A stretch of DNA of 28,293 nucleotides from Clostridiaceae bacterium (GCA_016297555.1 JAEDGK010000011.1:1-28293), one strand, 5' to 3'. Shown: positions 1-8,655, counted from the stretch's first letter. Made by a program: numbers and translations. Notes: generated by a model not told the origin, from the sequence alone.

Positions 1-66
1 ATCGGCAGAAAATCAGGCGAAGAAAAGCTGAAAGAAATTGAAGAATTTCTGAAAATTAAATATTAA
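1..66 (+). CDS. C-terminal fragment of an unidentified protein
   Basis: Reading frame 1 is open from the window edge to a TAA stop and encodes 21 residues, ending in a lysine- and glutamate-rich helix-like tail (GEEKLKEIEEFLKIKY). A strong hairpin terminator starts within 10 nt of the stop, which supports this being a true gene end. The fragment is too short to assign a family. Confidence 0.6.
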   Translation: MGRKSGEEKLKEIEEFLKIKY

Positions 67-73
67 CACAGCA

Positions 74-111
74 AAAACCCGATTGATTTCAACTGAAACC
101 AATCGGGTTTT
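74..111. terminator. Bidirectional intrinsic terminator
   Basis: A 12-bp perfect outer stem (74-85 with 100-111) continues after one mismatch (86/99) into 4 more pairs (87-90 with 95-98) closed by an AACT loop. The arms are flanked by A on the left and T on the right, so it can end both the plus-strand gene at 1-66 and the minus-strand clp gene stopping at 119. Confidence 0.9.
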
Positions 112-118
112 ATTCATA

Positions 119-2413
119 TTAAGAAAAATTGCATATGACATCGTCACCCGACGCTGTAATGGTAACTGCCTTTACAGGTTCATCGGTGCTTTCAACTATT
201 TTTTCTGTTATAACATCTTCTACACTGCGCCTGATAACATTGCGTAAATCCCTTGCTCCTCTTGGACCGTCAACGGATTTGCGGGCTATTGCCGATACCG
301 CTTCATCATCCCATGTAAAGGTTATTCCCTTGTCAGCAAGCGGATCAACAAACTCATTAAGCATAAGAACTGCAATGCGCTTATAGTCATCAAAGCTAAG
401 GTCATTAAACACAACTACTTCGTCAACCCTGCCGATAAATTCGGGTCTGAGGAATTCGTTAAGTGCTTTAAGCGCTTTTTCCTTTGAAGCTTCGTTTTTT
501 GTTTTTGCAAAGCCCAAAGCGCCTGCGCCCCTGTTGCTGCCTGCATTGGAAGTCATAACAATAACGGTGTTTTCAAAATTGACCGTTCTGCCCTGAGCGT
601 CTGTTATTCTGCCCTCATCAAGAATCTGGAGCAAAATATTCATAACATCGGGATGCGCCTTTTCGATTTCATCAAAAAGGATTACCGAATACGGCTTGCG
701 GCGCACCTTTTCGGTTAGCTGACCCGCTTCGTCATAGCCGACATAGCCGGGCGGCGAACCAATTATTCTTGAAACCGAATGTTTCTCCATAAACTCGCTC
801 ATATCAAGCCTTATCAGCGTTTCGGGAGTATCGAAAAGCTCTTTGGCAAGAAGCTTTACAAGCTCCGTTTTGCCGACGCCCGTTGGCCCTACAAAGATAA
901 AGGATGCCGGGCGTCTGCGCGGGCTTATCTGAACTCTGCCGCGCCTCACGGCGGCGCTGACAAGTGAAATTGCTTCATCCTGACCGATAAGCCCTGCCTT
1001 TAAATGCTCCTCAAGGCTTGAAAGGCGGCGCAAATCGCTCTCAATAACCTTGCTTGCGGGAATCCCCGTCCAAAGCTGGATAACGCGCGCCAAATCGTCC
1101 TCGGTAACATTGTTATCGGCGGCGAGTGCTTCAAGCGCATTTACTTCCTCGCGCTTTTTGAGAAGCTCCGCCTTAACCTTGGCTATCTCTTCATAATCCG
1201 ATTCGCCCGTTGCGTCGGCTTCCATAAGCTCCGCCTCGCGGCTTTCAAGCTCCTGAAGCTCTGCGGAAGCAATTTCAAAATCGCTTATGCTCTTGTTTCT
1301 CAGGTTGGCGCAGGTGCACGCCTCGTCAAGCAAATCAATCGCTTTATCGGGCAAAAATCTGTCGTTAATATATCTCTCCGAGAGCCTTACGGCTTTTTCA
1401 ATCAGCGAATCGGTAACCTTAACCCTGTGGAAATCCTCGTAATAATCCTTAACGCCTGAAAGCATTTCAACCGTTTGCTCGATTGACGGCTCTTCAACTC
1501 TTATGGGCTGGAGCCTGCGCTCGAGAGCCGCGTCCTTTTCGATATATTTTCTGTATTCGGTAAAGGTGGTCGCGCCTATTATCTGAATTTCTCCTCTTGA
1601 AAGAGATGGCTTGAGGATATTTGCCGCATTCATTGAGCCTTCCGCATCGCCCGTTCCGACGAGAGAATGAACCTCATCAATAAAGAGAATGATATTTCCC
1701 TCACTGCGAACCTCCTCAACAAGACCTTTTATACGGCTCTCAAACTGCCCTCTGAACTGAGTGCCGGCAACGAGTGCGGCAAGGTCAAGCATATGGATTT
1801 CTTTATCGCGAAGCTTCGCGGGAACATCGCCCGCCGATATTTTGAGAGCAAGTCCCTCTGCGATTGCGGTTTTGCCTACGCCCGGCTCACCGATAAAGCA
1901 GGGGTTGTTTTTTGTTCTGCGGCAGAGAATCTGAATTGCTCTGTAAATCTCATTCTCCCTGCCGATAATGCGGTCGATTTTACCTGCTTCTGCTTTTGCT
2001 GTAAGGTCGGTGCAGAATTGAGTGAGATATTTGCGCTTTTTATCCTCTTTGCCGCCTTTGCCGCGTTTTTTGCGTTTCTCATCAGCTTTTCCGCTTTCTG
2101 CAGAAGCCGTGCGTTCTTCACCGTCTACATTTCCGCCCACAGCGCCGAAATTCTGAAGAAACGGCATTGTGCCCGCTCCTCCCGGCTCAAATCCGCCGTC
2201 CTCGCCGAACATCGCCTCAAACTGCTCGCTGACATCCTCAAGCTCATCCTCGGAAATACCCATACTTTCCATAATCTGCTTGACGGGGCCGATGTTCATC
2301 TCCATGGCGCATTTTATGCAAAGCCCCTCCTGAGTTGTTTTTTCGCCCTCAACCTTGGTGACAAAGAACATAGCAGGGCGTTTTTTACATCTGGCACATA
2401 AAACCTGTTTCAT
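119..2413 (-). CDS. ClpE/ClpC-type AAA+ unfoldase with N-terminal zinc finger
   Basis: This 764-residue Hsp100 chaperone should unfold substrates and feed them to ClpP. It has two AAA+ modules: Walker A GEPGVGKT (175-182) with Walker B IILFIDE (241-247), and Walker A GPTGVGKT (509-516) with Walker B VILFDE (577-582). A short coiled-coil linker rich in Glu and Leu (about 380-430) separates them. LGF at 633-635 sits where ClpC, ClpE and ClpX carry the ClpP-docking tripeptide. The N-terminus has no Clp_N repeats. It has instead a four-cysteine zinc finger (Cys6, Cys9, Cys32, Cys35) like that of ClpE and McsA, then a Gly-rich and Lys-rich linker (about 70-128). It is the last gene of the long minus-strand block, 21 nt after pgsA. 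ClpE is the best family match, but the symbol is left open because ClpC-type annotation is also possible. Confidence 0.9.
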   Translation of the reverse strand: MKQVLCARCKKRPAMFFVTKVEGEKTTQEGLCIKCAMEMNIGPVKQIMESMGISEDELEDVSEQFEAMFGEDGGFEPGGAGTMPFLQNFGAVGGNVDGEERTASAESGKADEKRKKRGKGGKEDKKRKYLTQFCTDLTAKAEAGKIDRIIGRENEIYRAIQILCRRTKNNPCFIGEPGVGKTAIAEGLALKISAGDVPAKLRDKEIHMLDLAALVAGTQFRGQFESRIKGLVEEVRSEGNIILFIDEVHSLVGTGDAEGSMNAANILKPSLSRGEIQIIGATTFTEYRKYIEKDAALERRLQPIRVEEPSIEQTVEMLSGVKDYYEDFHRVKVTDSLIEKAVRLSERYINDRFLPDKAIDLLDEACTCANLRNKSISDFEIASAELQELESREAELMEADATGESDYEEIAKVKAELLKKREEVNALEALAADNNVTEDDLARVIQLWTGIPASKVIESDLRRLSSLEEHLKAGLIGQDEAISLVSAAVRRGRVQISPRRRPASFIFVGPTGVGKTELVKLLAKELFDTPETLIRLDMSEFMEKHSVSRIIGSPPGYVGYDEAGQLTEKVRRKPYSVILFDEIEKAHPDVMNILLQILDEGRITDAQGRTVNFENTVIVMTSNAGSNRGAGALGFAKTKNEASKEKALKALNEFLRPEFIGRVDEVVVFNDLSFDDYKRIAVLMLNEFVDPLADKGITFTWDDEAVSAIARKSVDGPRGARDLRNVIRRSVEDVITEKIVESTDEPVKAVTITASGDDVICNFS

Positions 2414-2434
2414 TATATAATACTTATCCTTTTA

Positions 2435-3055
2435 TTATTTTTTTGCTTTCTCTTTAACCTGCCTGAAAACTTCGGGAAGATAGCTGCAAAAAGCAATTAT
2501 CGTGAGCACTACGCTTATTCCGACAAGCACAAGCATTGCCGCTGCGGGCAATGTGAAATATTTGCCGAGAATGCCGATATCGGGGCCGAAAGCTATTATC
2601 AAGCCCATTATAACATAAAAAGCGAAGGTTGCAACCTTGCCGGGCATCTCTGCTGCGCCGGGCTTGAGACCCATCGCAATCATTATTGCTCCGCCGACAA
2701 CCATAACCGCTTCCTTGACAAGGAAAATCAGGAAAACCCAGCTGAAAGCCTTAACGGTTTCGTCCGCGCTGTTTTTGAAAGTGAGATAGAACATAATCGC
2801 AATCGTTATCTGAGTAAGCTTATCCGCAATGGGGTCAAGCATTTTTCCGAGTGCGCTTATCTGATTGAATCTGCGGGCAATCTTGCCGTCAAAGAAATCG
2901 CTCAGACCCGAAAGAACAAGCACGAACACAGCCCAACCGTATCTGCCCTGATTAAACAGCACCGCAAAAATCGGAACCATAACTATTCTGAGAAACGAAA
3001 GAAGATTGGGCACAGTCAGACAGCCCGTAAAATATTCCTTTAATATTGCTTTCAT
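2435..3055 (-). CDS. pgsA: CDP-diacylglycerol--glycerol-3-phosphate 3-phosphatidyltransferase
   Basis: This integral membrane enzyme makes phosphatidylglycerophosphate from CDP-diacylglycerol and glycerol-3-phosphate, the committed step to phosphatidylglycerol and cardiolipin. The CDP-alcohol phosphotransferase signature D-G-x2-A-R-x8-G-x3-D-x3-D is complete (Asp56, Gly57, Ala60, Arg61, Gly70, Asp74, Asp78). The 206-residue chain has several hydrophobic segments and a basic C-terminus (KEKAKK). The ATG is preceded by AGGAGG at good spacing. It lies 12 nt after cvpA and 21 nt before the clp gene, so all three are probably co-transcribed. A related CDP-alcohol transferase with another acceptor cannot be excluded, but the length and N-terminal sequence fit PgsA. 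Confidence 0.9.
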   Translation of the reverse strand: MKAILKEYFTGCLTVPNLLSFLRIVMVPIFAVLFNQGRYGWAVFVLVLSGLSDFFDGKIARRFNQISALGKMLDPIADKLTQITIAIMFYLTFKNSADETVKAFSWVFLIFLVKEAVMVVGGAIMIAMGLKPGAAEMPGKVATFAFYVIMGLIIAFGPDIGILGKYFTLPAAAMLVLVGISVVLTIIAFCSYLPEVFRQVKEKAKK

Positions 3056-3067
3056 AATATCCTCCTG

Positions 3068-3760
3068 TTATTCAAAAATAATCAAATTTAAAATATTCCA
3101 CACCGACTGCGGAATAAAAGCTTGTGTAACTGCCTGTGCAAACTGCGTTTCGGGAAACAGCTCGGATATGCCGCAAAAAACAACGCTGACAATCAAAACG
3201 CCGATTAAGCCCTTGACTGCGCCGAGCACTCCGCCGAGCAGCTTGTTGAGACTTTTAATAACGGGCAGCTTGAATATGCTGTCAATAACCGCAATAACAA
3301 TCGCAAGAATTCCGCTGCATACCGCAAAAATCACAAAGAAAGCGACCGCTTTTATTGCGGGCAGAATGAACACGCCCTCAAGTGCCGAGCAAAGCTGCTC
3401 GCCTATCTTTGCGGCGTCAATTCCCGCTCCTGCCGATGAAATTAGCTCTCCTGCTGAAATTCCCGCAGCTTCAGCCGCTCTGATTATGTAGTTCGGCAGA
3501 GCGTCCGTAACCGCCTGCGTTCCGTTCGCAATATTCTCTGTTATAACATTTGCTATCGAATTTGCAACTCTCTGATGAACAAACGCATCGTTAAACCAAT
3601 CCGCAACAGGCTGCGCATATTCATATGCAAAAAATACCGCTATGAGCGTTGCGACAATCGAAAGAACCATTTTGACAAATCCGCGCCGTCTGCCGTCAAA
3701 AAAGCTGCCTATGATGATAATTATCATCAAAATATCAATTATAAAGGGTAAAAATTCCAT
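3068..3760 (-). CDS. CvpA family membrane protein
   Basis: This 230-residue protein has an N-terminal hydrophobic segment followed by FFDGRRRGFVKM, the short basic loop typical of CvpA (colicin V production) proteins. A second hydrophobic segment follows, then a variable soluble stretch (about 55-125) and two more hydrophobic segments around FFVIFAVCSGILAIVIAVI and the GVLGAVKGLIGVLIVSVVF region. The CvpA family is known as bacterial inner-membrane proteins; its biochemical role is not settled. The start is supported by AAAGGAGG seven nucleotides upstream. It lies between the DUF5711-like gene and pgsA. Confidence 0.8.
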   Translation of the reverse strand: MEFLPFIIDILMIIIIIGSFFDGRRRGFVKMVLSIVATLIAVFFAYEYAQPVADWFNDAFVHQRVANSIANVITENIANGTQAVTDALPNYIIRAAEAAGISAGELISSAGAGIDAAKIGEQLCSALEGVFILPAIKAVAFFVIFAVCSGILAIVIAVIDSIFKLPVIKSLNKLLGGVLGAVKGLIGVLIVSVVFCGISELFPETQFAQAVTQAFIPQSVWNILNLIIFE

Positions 3761-3791
3761 TGCAAGCCTCCTTTGTTTGACTTAAAGCTTT

Positions 3792-4958
3792 TCAATGTTT
3801 ATAAATTGCGCCGTTTTCAACCGTATATAAATTGCCCGAGCAGAAGAAGATATCGGATACGGGATTTTCCGCCGTTATCCGTTTAACCTCATTGCCGCTT
3901 GATGACCACACGGTTATCTCGCTGCCGAAAGCCGCGGCTGTTTTTCCTCCCTGAGCCGCCGCACAGTCCGGCGTGCCGTCAAACGAAAGGGCACAGGTCT
4001 TTTTTCCGCCCGAGGAATAACGAACCATTCCCGTTTTTGAGCCGCCGAATTCTTCATAGAAAACAACCGTGTTTCCGCTGTCGTCAATGCAAACGGAAAG
4101 AAGGCTGTCCTCAGAATAAACAGTTTCGTCAACAGGCTCTCCCTTTTTGGTGAGCACAACGGTTTTGTTATCGCCCACGGCAATAACCTTGCCCGAAGAG
4201 GTATAAGCCACGCGCAGGAAAAGAGTTCCGCTGTAACGCAAATCCGCCTTCGGCTCTGCATCGCCTATGTTGAAAACCAAAAGCCTTGTATAAATCTCTG
4301 CATTTTCCGCTCCCACGGCGATAACCGCAAGATTTTTGCCGTTGCCCGAAAGCGAAATATCGGCAATTCTCTCCTGCGAACATTCCCAGCGGAACACCTC
4401 TTTGAAGCGGCTGTTATAAACGCTTAATACGCTCTGATATTCGCCCTTTGCATATGAAACGGCAAAGCTTCCGTTCTCGGCAAGTGCCGCCGCGACCACG
4501 GTTCCCTCTGCGGTCATTTCGCCGAGCTTTTCCGTTTTGCTTTGCAGGATAATTTTATTTGAGGAATTGCTGAAAATCATTGCCCTTCCGTTTTTGGTTA
4601 TCACCTTTGAATCCGCAACGCCGAGCTGCATTTCAAAAAGCTTGCACGCTGAGGAGCTGAGTACAACGCTTGAATCGTCGCAAAGCACAAGCGGCCTGTT
4701 GCCGATTGCGTCAACCTTGCGGAAATCAAACGCTTCAAGCGAATAAGGATAACCCTCTCCCTTTGAAAAGAGAGTTTTAACCTGCCTTATTCCGTCGGTA
4801 ATATTTGAAACGGCTACATTGCCCAAGAGGCGCGCGCTCAGAAACAACGCGGCGGCAACGGCAAGAATAACCACGGGTATCCTGATTATCCTGAAAATCT
4901 TTTTTATCAAAGCTATGTTTCGTTTCTTTTGCAGGCTCACTATTTTTTTATTTGCCAT
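3792..4958 (-). CDS. DUF5711-like membrane-anchored beta-propeller-type protein
   Basis: A protein of 388 residues with a short basic cytoplasmic N-terminus, one membrane segment (about 26-46, IPVVILAVAAALFLSARLLG) and a large domain made of repeated short beta-strand units. Examples are AEGTVVAAALAENGSFAVSY, GNGKNLAVIAVGAEN and DDSGNTVVFYEEFGG, which recall a WD40/PQQ-like propeller. This resembles DUF5711 proteins of Clostridia, whose function is unknown. The start chosen is the ATG at 4958 because it has a very strong GGAGGGAGG site just upstream. A longer in-frame version from 5036 would overlap truA and has no such site. It is 19 nt downstream of truA. Confidence 0.65.
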   Translation of the reverse strand: MANKKIVSLQKKRNIALIKKIFRIIRIPVVILAVAAALFLSARLLGNVAVSNITDGIRQVKTLFSKGEGYPYSLEAFDFRKVDAIGNRPLVLCDDSSVVLSSSACKLFEMQLGVADSKVITKNGRAMIFSNSSNKIILQSKTEKLGEMTAEGTVVAAALAENGSFAVSYAKGEYQSVLSVYNSRFKEVFRWECSQERIADISLSGNGKNLAVIAVGAENAEIYTRLLVFNIGDAEPKADLRYSGTLFLRVAYTSSGKVIAVGDNKTVVLTKKGEPVDETVYSEDSLLSVCIDDSGNTVVFYEEFGGSKTGMVRYSSGGKKTCALSFDGTPDCAAAQGGKTAAAFGSEITVWSSSGNEVKRITAENPVSDIFFCSGNLYTVENGAIYKH

Positions 4959-4977
4959 ATCTTCCTCCCTCCGCAAA

Positions 4978-5712
4978 TCAATAATATATTTTATTAAGGA
5001 AAAGTCCGCGCGCAGGAGCGGTATGCCCCGCTGCAAATCGGTTCTTTGCCTGAATAATCGCGTCTATCGAATCTGCGGGAATTTTTCCGCGTGAAATATC
5101 TATCAGAGTGCCCGTCATTATCCTTACCATATTATATAGGAAACCGTCCGCTTCAACTCTGAAAATAACCATATCCCCCTCACGCTCAACCTCGGCGGCA
5201 AAAACCGTGCGCTGAGTGCTTTCAACGCTGCTGCCTGCGGCGCAAAAAGAATCAAAGCTGTGAGTTCCGACAAAAGCCTGCGCCTGAGCGGACAAAAACT
5301 TTTCGTCAAGCGGATATTTATAATGAAGCGAATAATTATAAAGAAACGGATTTTTGTTGGGCGAATTCCATATTTTATATATATATTCTTTTGACTTGCA
5401 GTCATACCTTGCGTGAAAGTCAAAATCCGCCTCACGGCAGCCGAGCGCGGCAATATCGCGCGGCAAAACCGCATTGAGCGCGCCGACGAGCTTATCGCAG
5501 GCTATTGCGCTCTCGGTTCTGATATTGCAGCAATACATATTGGCGTGCACGCCCGCATCCGTTCTCGAACAGCCGACAACATTGTCACGCCTTGAACAGA
5601 TGCGCTCAAGGGCATCCTGGAGAGTCTGCTGAACCGTCACGGCGTTTTCCTGAACCTGCCAGCCGTGATAAGCCGTTCCGTCAAATGAAATTGTCAAAAG
5701 CAGATTACGCAT
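4978..5712 (-). CDS. truA: tRNA pseudouridine(38-40) synthase TruA
   Basis: TruA isomerises uridines 38, 39 and 40 in the tRNA anticodon stem-loop to pseudouridine. The 244-residue protein begins with the family motif MRNLLLTISFDGTAYHGWQ, and the catalytic aspartate is Asp52 in SRTDAGVHA. FDFHARYDCKSKEYIYKI and the C-terminal FLYNMVRIMTGTLIDI region are also typical. The start at 5712 was chosen because an in-frame extension upstream (to 5781) reads into the ecfT gene and is not family-like; TGAGG lies just before this ATG. It follows ecfT by 10 nt, an order often seen in Bacillota. Confidence 0.95.
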   Translation of the reverse strand: MRNLLLTISFDGTAYHGWQVQENAVTVQQTLQDALERICSRRDNVVGCSRTDAGVHANMYCCNIRTESAIACDKLVGALNAVLPRDIAALGCREADFDFHARYDCKSKEYIYKIWNSPNKNPFLYNYSLHYKYPLDEKFLSAQAQAFVGTHSFDSFCAAGSSVESTQRTVFAAEVEREGDMVIFRVEADGFLYNMVRIMTGTLIDISRGKIPADSIDAIIQAKNRFAAGHTAPARGLFLNKIYY

Positions 5713-5722
5713 TCTCTCTACC

Positions 5723-6538
5723 TCAGATAACAGCGTCAAAATAAAAGTTAAGCACAATAACTCCGGCAGTAACGGCAGCACAGAAAAATATTGCCGCGAA
5801 ATCTCGCAGACAAAGCTTCATCTGCTTCATTCTCGTTCTGCCCTCTCCGCCCGTATAACAGCGGCAGGTCATTGCAAAAGCAAGCTCATAGGCACGCCTG
5901 AAAGACGAAACCATAAGAGGCACAAAAATAGGCACAAGAGCCTTTGCTCTCTGAATTATTCCGCCCGATTCAAGGTCGGCTCCTCTCGCTTTCTGCGCGT
6001 TCATAATCCTGTCGATTTCTTCAATCAAAGTGGGTATGAATCTTAGCGCAAGGGTCATCATCATTGCAAGAGTATGAACCTTGATTTTGAAAACCTTTAA
6101 GGGTGAAAGCACTCTTTCGAGCGCGTCGGTGAGCATTGTGGGCGTTGTTGTGTAAGTCAAAAGTGAGCTGATAATAACAAGGCTGATAATTCTGACCATA
6201 GTGAAAACCGCCGTATTAACGCCCTTTTCCGTAACGGCAATCTTCCACCATTGAAAATAGGTTTCACCGCCCTGAACATAAAAGACATTCAGAACCGCCG
6301 TAAAAATCAAAATGATTACAATCGGCTTCAAGCTCTTTAATATCATTTTTGGCGGCACTCTTGAAATAGCCGCGGTTATTACCGCCGTGAGAGCTATAAG
6401 CCCGAGTGAAAAAAAGCTTTTACAGAGAAAAATTACAATTATAAGCCAGAATGTGGTTATAAGCTTAACTCTCGGGTCAAGCCTGTGAAGCACCGACTTG
6501 CCCGGATAATACTGACCGATGGTTATATCTCTTATCAT
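5723..6538 (-). CDS. ecfT: Energy-coupling factor transporter transmembrane protein EcfT
   Basis: This membrane scaffold of a group II ECF vitamin or metal transporter couples the EcfA1/A2 ATPases to interchangeable substrate-binding S proteins. The 271 residues contain several membrane helices (about 28-60, 70-90, 110-130, 245-265). The two coupling-helix Ala-Arg-Gly-type motifs are ARG (184-186) and a variant, Cys-Arg-Cys, at 225-227 in the conserved RCYTGGEGRTRM context. The gene overlaps ecfA2 by 4 nt (ATGA) and is followed by truA. No S component is present in the window. Confidence 0.93.
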   Translation of the reverse strand: MIRDITIGQYYPGKSVLHRLDPRVKLITTFWLIIVIFLCKSFFSLGLIALTAVITAAISRVPPKMILKSLKPIVIILIFTAVLNVFYVQGGETYFQWWKIAVTEKGVNTAVFTMVRIISLVIISSLLTYTTTPTMLTDALERVLSPLKVFKIKVHTLAMMMTLALRFIPTLIEEIDRIMNAQKARGADLESGGIIQRAKALVPIFVPLMVSSFRRAYELAFAMTCRCYTGGEGRTRMKQMKLCLRDFAAIFFCAAVTAGVIVLNFYFDAVI

Positions 6539-7401
6539 TTGCCGCTCCTCCCGTTAATCAGACTGCCGAGAATTGCGGCTCCCTGCTCAACCGTGTAAAC
6601 ACTCGCGGGGACATCAATTCCCCTTGCGCGCAGGCGTGCAAAAATTTCGGTTATTTCGGGAATATTCAGCCCCATTGAGCGAAGCTCCTCTCCGCGGGAA
6701 TAAACCTCGTCAACACTGCCCTGCATTGCAACGCGGGCGTTATTCATAACAATAACCTTATCAGCCATACAGGCTATATCCTCCATGCTGTGTGAAACAA
6801 TGATAACCGTGCTGCCTGTCTGCTTTCTGTATTCGGTTATCATACCGATAAGCGACTTTCTGCCCCTCGGGTCAAGACCCGCCGCAGGCTCGTCAAAAAT
6901 CAAAACCTCAGGCTCCATTGACATAACTCCCGCTATTGCAACGCGCCTTTTTTCGCCGCCCGAAAGGTCAAACGGAGATTTTTCAAGATGCTCGGGCTTT
7001 ACGCCGACAAATGCCGCCGCTCTGAGCACCCGGCTCTTGATTTCGTCCTCGGAAAGCTTCATATTCTTTGGTCCGAAAGCTATATCTTTATATACCGTTT
7101 CTTCAAAAAGCTGATATTCGGGATATTGAAAGCAAAGCCCGACCTTAAAGCGGGAATTTCTGAGAGTTTCTTTATCCTGCCAAATGTCAACGCCGTCAAC
7201 GAGCACCTTGCCGCTGTCAGGCTTCAAAAGCCCGTTGAAATGAGATATCAGCGTGCTTTTGCCCGAGCCTGTGTGACCGATAATGCCTACAAGCGAGCCT
7301 TTTTCTATTTGAATGTTAATATCCTGAATTGCGGCAACCTGCTGAACCGTTCCTTTTGAATAATAATGATTCAGACCGACCGTTTCTATTGCATAGCTCA
7401 T
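6535..7401 (-). CDS. ecfA2: Energy-coupling factor transporter ATPase EcfA2
   Basis: One of two ABC ATPases that power the ECF transporter. Over 288 residues it has Walker A GHTGSGKST (42-50), the Q-loop region CFQYPEYQLFEETV, signature LSGGEKRR (146-153), Walker B VLIFDE (166-171) and the switch histidine in IIVSHSMEDI. The FQYPEYQLFE block is characteristic of EcfA2. It overlaps ecfA1 upstream and ecfT downstream by 4 nt each, so translation of the three is probably coupled. Confidence 0.93.
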   Translation of the reverse strand: MSYAIETVGLNHYYSKGTVQQVAAIQDINIQIEKGSLVGIIGHTGSGKSTLISHFNGLLKPDSGKVLVDGVDIWQDKETLRNSRFKVGLCFQYPEYQLFEETVYKDIAFGPKNMKLSEDEIKSRVLRAAAFVGVKPEHLEKSPFDLSGGEKRRVAIAGVMSMEPEVLIFDEPAAGLDPRGRKSLIGMITEYRKQTGSTVIIVSHSMEDIACMADKVIVMNNARVAMQGSVDEVYSRGEELRSMGLNIPEITEIFARLRARGIDVPASVYTVEQGAAILGSLINGRSGK

Positions 7402-8246
7402 CGCGCACCTCCGAGCAGGCGGGCAAGCTCGTCAACACATTCGTCAACGCTTAGAACGCCCTCCTTTATTCCGAGCCTGTGGCAAAGCTCGGTTGACTGC
7501 GGAACATCAAGCCCGTGGGAACGCAGAGCGTCAACCCGAGAAAAAATCTCGCGCGGTTTGCCGTTCATAACTATTCTGCCGCTGTCCATAACTATAACTC
7601 TGTCCGCCTGAACCGCCTCGTCCATAAAATGAGTAACCAGCACCACGGTTATGCCCATTTCTTTATTAAGGCGCTTAACTGTCTGCATAACCTCGGCTCT
7701 GCCCATAGGGTCAAGCATAGCCGTCGGCTCGTCAAGCACTATACATTCCGTCTGCATTGCAATAACTCCTGCAATCGCAACACGCTGCTTCTGACCGCCC
7801 GAAAGCTTGTGCGGCTCTCTGTGGCGAAATTCATACATATTGACGGATTTCAGAGCCTCGTCAACCCGTCTGCGGATTTCCTTTGGCTCAACGCCGAGAT
7901 TTTCGGGGCCGAAGGCAACATCGTCCTCAACTATCGTTGCAACTATCTGATTGTCGGGGTTTTGAAAAACCATACCTACTATTCTGCGGATTTCGTCAGC
8001 CTTTTCCTCGCTGTCGGCAACTATTCCTTTAACAGTTACCTTGCCCGAGGTCGGCTCAAAAATTGCATTGCAAAGCTTTGCAAGAGTGCTTTTGCCCGAG
8101 CCGTTATGCCCAAGCACGGCAACGAACTCGCCTTTTTCGATTTCAAGGTTAATATCCGTCAGAGCGGGCTTCGGCTCTGCCTGCTCCTCCTCGTCCGTAT
8201 CGTAAACAAACGAAACATTTTCAAATTCGATTATCTTCTCACTCAT
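7398..8246 (-). CDS. ecfA1: Energy-coupling factor transporter ATPase EcfA1
   Basis: The partner ABC ATPase of the ECF transporter, 282 residues. It has Walker A GHNGSGKST (46-54), the EcfA1-type Q-loop block GMVFQNPDNQIVATIVEDDVAF split across about 91-112, signature LSGGQKQR (148-155) and Walker B CIVLDE (168-173). AAGGA precedes the ATG. It lies 34 nt after the zinc-ribbon gene, the widest gap in the fifteen-gene block, so the ecfA1-ecfA2-ecfT-truA cassette may have been joined to the ruv genes here. In many Bacillota this cassette sits after rplQ, which is not seen in this window. Confidence 0.93.
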   Translation of the reverse strand: MSEKIIEFENVSFVYDTDEEEQAEPKPALTDINLEIEKGEFVAVLGHNGSGKSTLAKLCNAIFEPTSGKVTVKGIVADSEEKADEIRRIVGMVFQNPDNQIVATIVEDDVAFGPENLGVEPKEIRRRVDEALKSVNMYEFRHREPHKLSGGQKQRVAIAGVIAMQTECIVLDEPTAMLDPMGRAEVMQTVKRLNKEMGITVVLVTHFMDEAVQADRVIVMDSGRIVMNGKPREIFSRVDALRSHGLDVPQSTELCHRLGIKEGVLSVDECVDELARLLGGAR

Positions 8247-8280
8247 CGTAACATCCTTCTGTTGTATTCAGCCCAAAAGC

Positions 8281-8655
8281 TTACGGCAGCTTTTCACCGC
8301 AAACATTGCAAAATTCGTAATCCTCCCGCACTTTGGCTCCGCAATAGGGGCAAAAGCCGCCCGCGCCGCGCGGTGAGGTATCTCTTTTTTCGCCGAAGCG
8401 TTCATTAAGAGGGTCGGGCTCTTCGTTTTCATCGGTAATGTCAAACTGCGAATAGCGGTTTTTGCCCGTCGCGTTTTTGAAATTGTAAATTACCTGAATT
8501 ATCGCAATAACAACAAAGATTATCCCGAAAGGCGCCATAAATGCCGCGCCGCTCGCTATTGCCGTAACAGTCCAAAAAACTCCGAAAAGAGCAACAAAAA
8601 TGCCGATTATTCCGCCCATCATTGACGGGCCTCTGCCCGGCTTTACGCTTTTCAT
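8281..8655 (-). CDS. Small membrane protein with C-terminal zinc ribbon
   Basis: A 124-residue protein with two closely spaced hydrophobic segments (about 13-35 and 39-57). A charged linker follows, then a C-terminal zinc ribbon with Cys102, Cys105, Cys116 and Cys119 (CPYCG and CNVCG). Such zinc_ribbon_2-type domains are common in uncharacterised clostridial membrane proteins. The ribbon is at the end of the chain and would probably be cytoplasmic. Its start overlaps the stop of the methyltransferase gene by 4 nt, implying translational coupling. No function can be assigned. Confidence 0.75.
   Translation of the reverse strand: MKSVKPGRGPSMMGGIIGIFVALFGVFWTVTAIASGAAFMAPFGIIFVVIAIIQVIYNFKNATGKNRYSQFDITDENEEPDPLNERFGEKRDTSPRGAGGFCPYCGAKVREDYEFCNVCGEKLP

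Noticed and set aside
1667..2401. Plus-strand open frame of 244 codons opposite the clp gene
   Set aside because: A shadow of the Clp N-terminal and linker coding region; its cysteine- and phenylalanine-rich composition is that of an antisense frame.
7515..8408. Plus-strand open frame of 297 codons opposite ecfA1
   Set aside because: Antisense to a clear ABC ATPase gene, with no family resemblance and no ribosome site.
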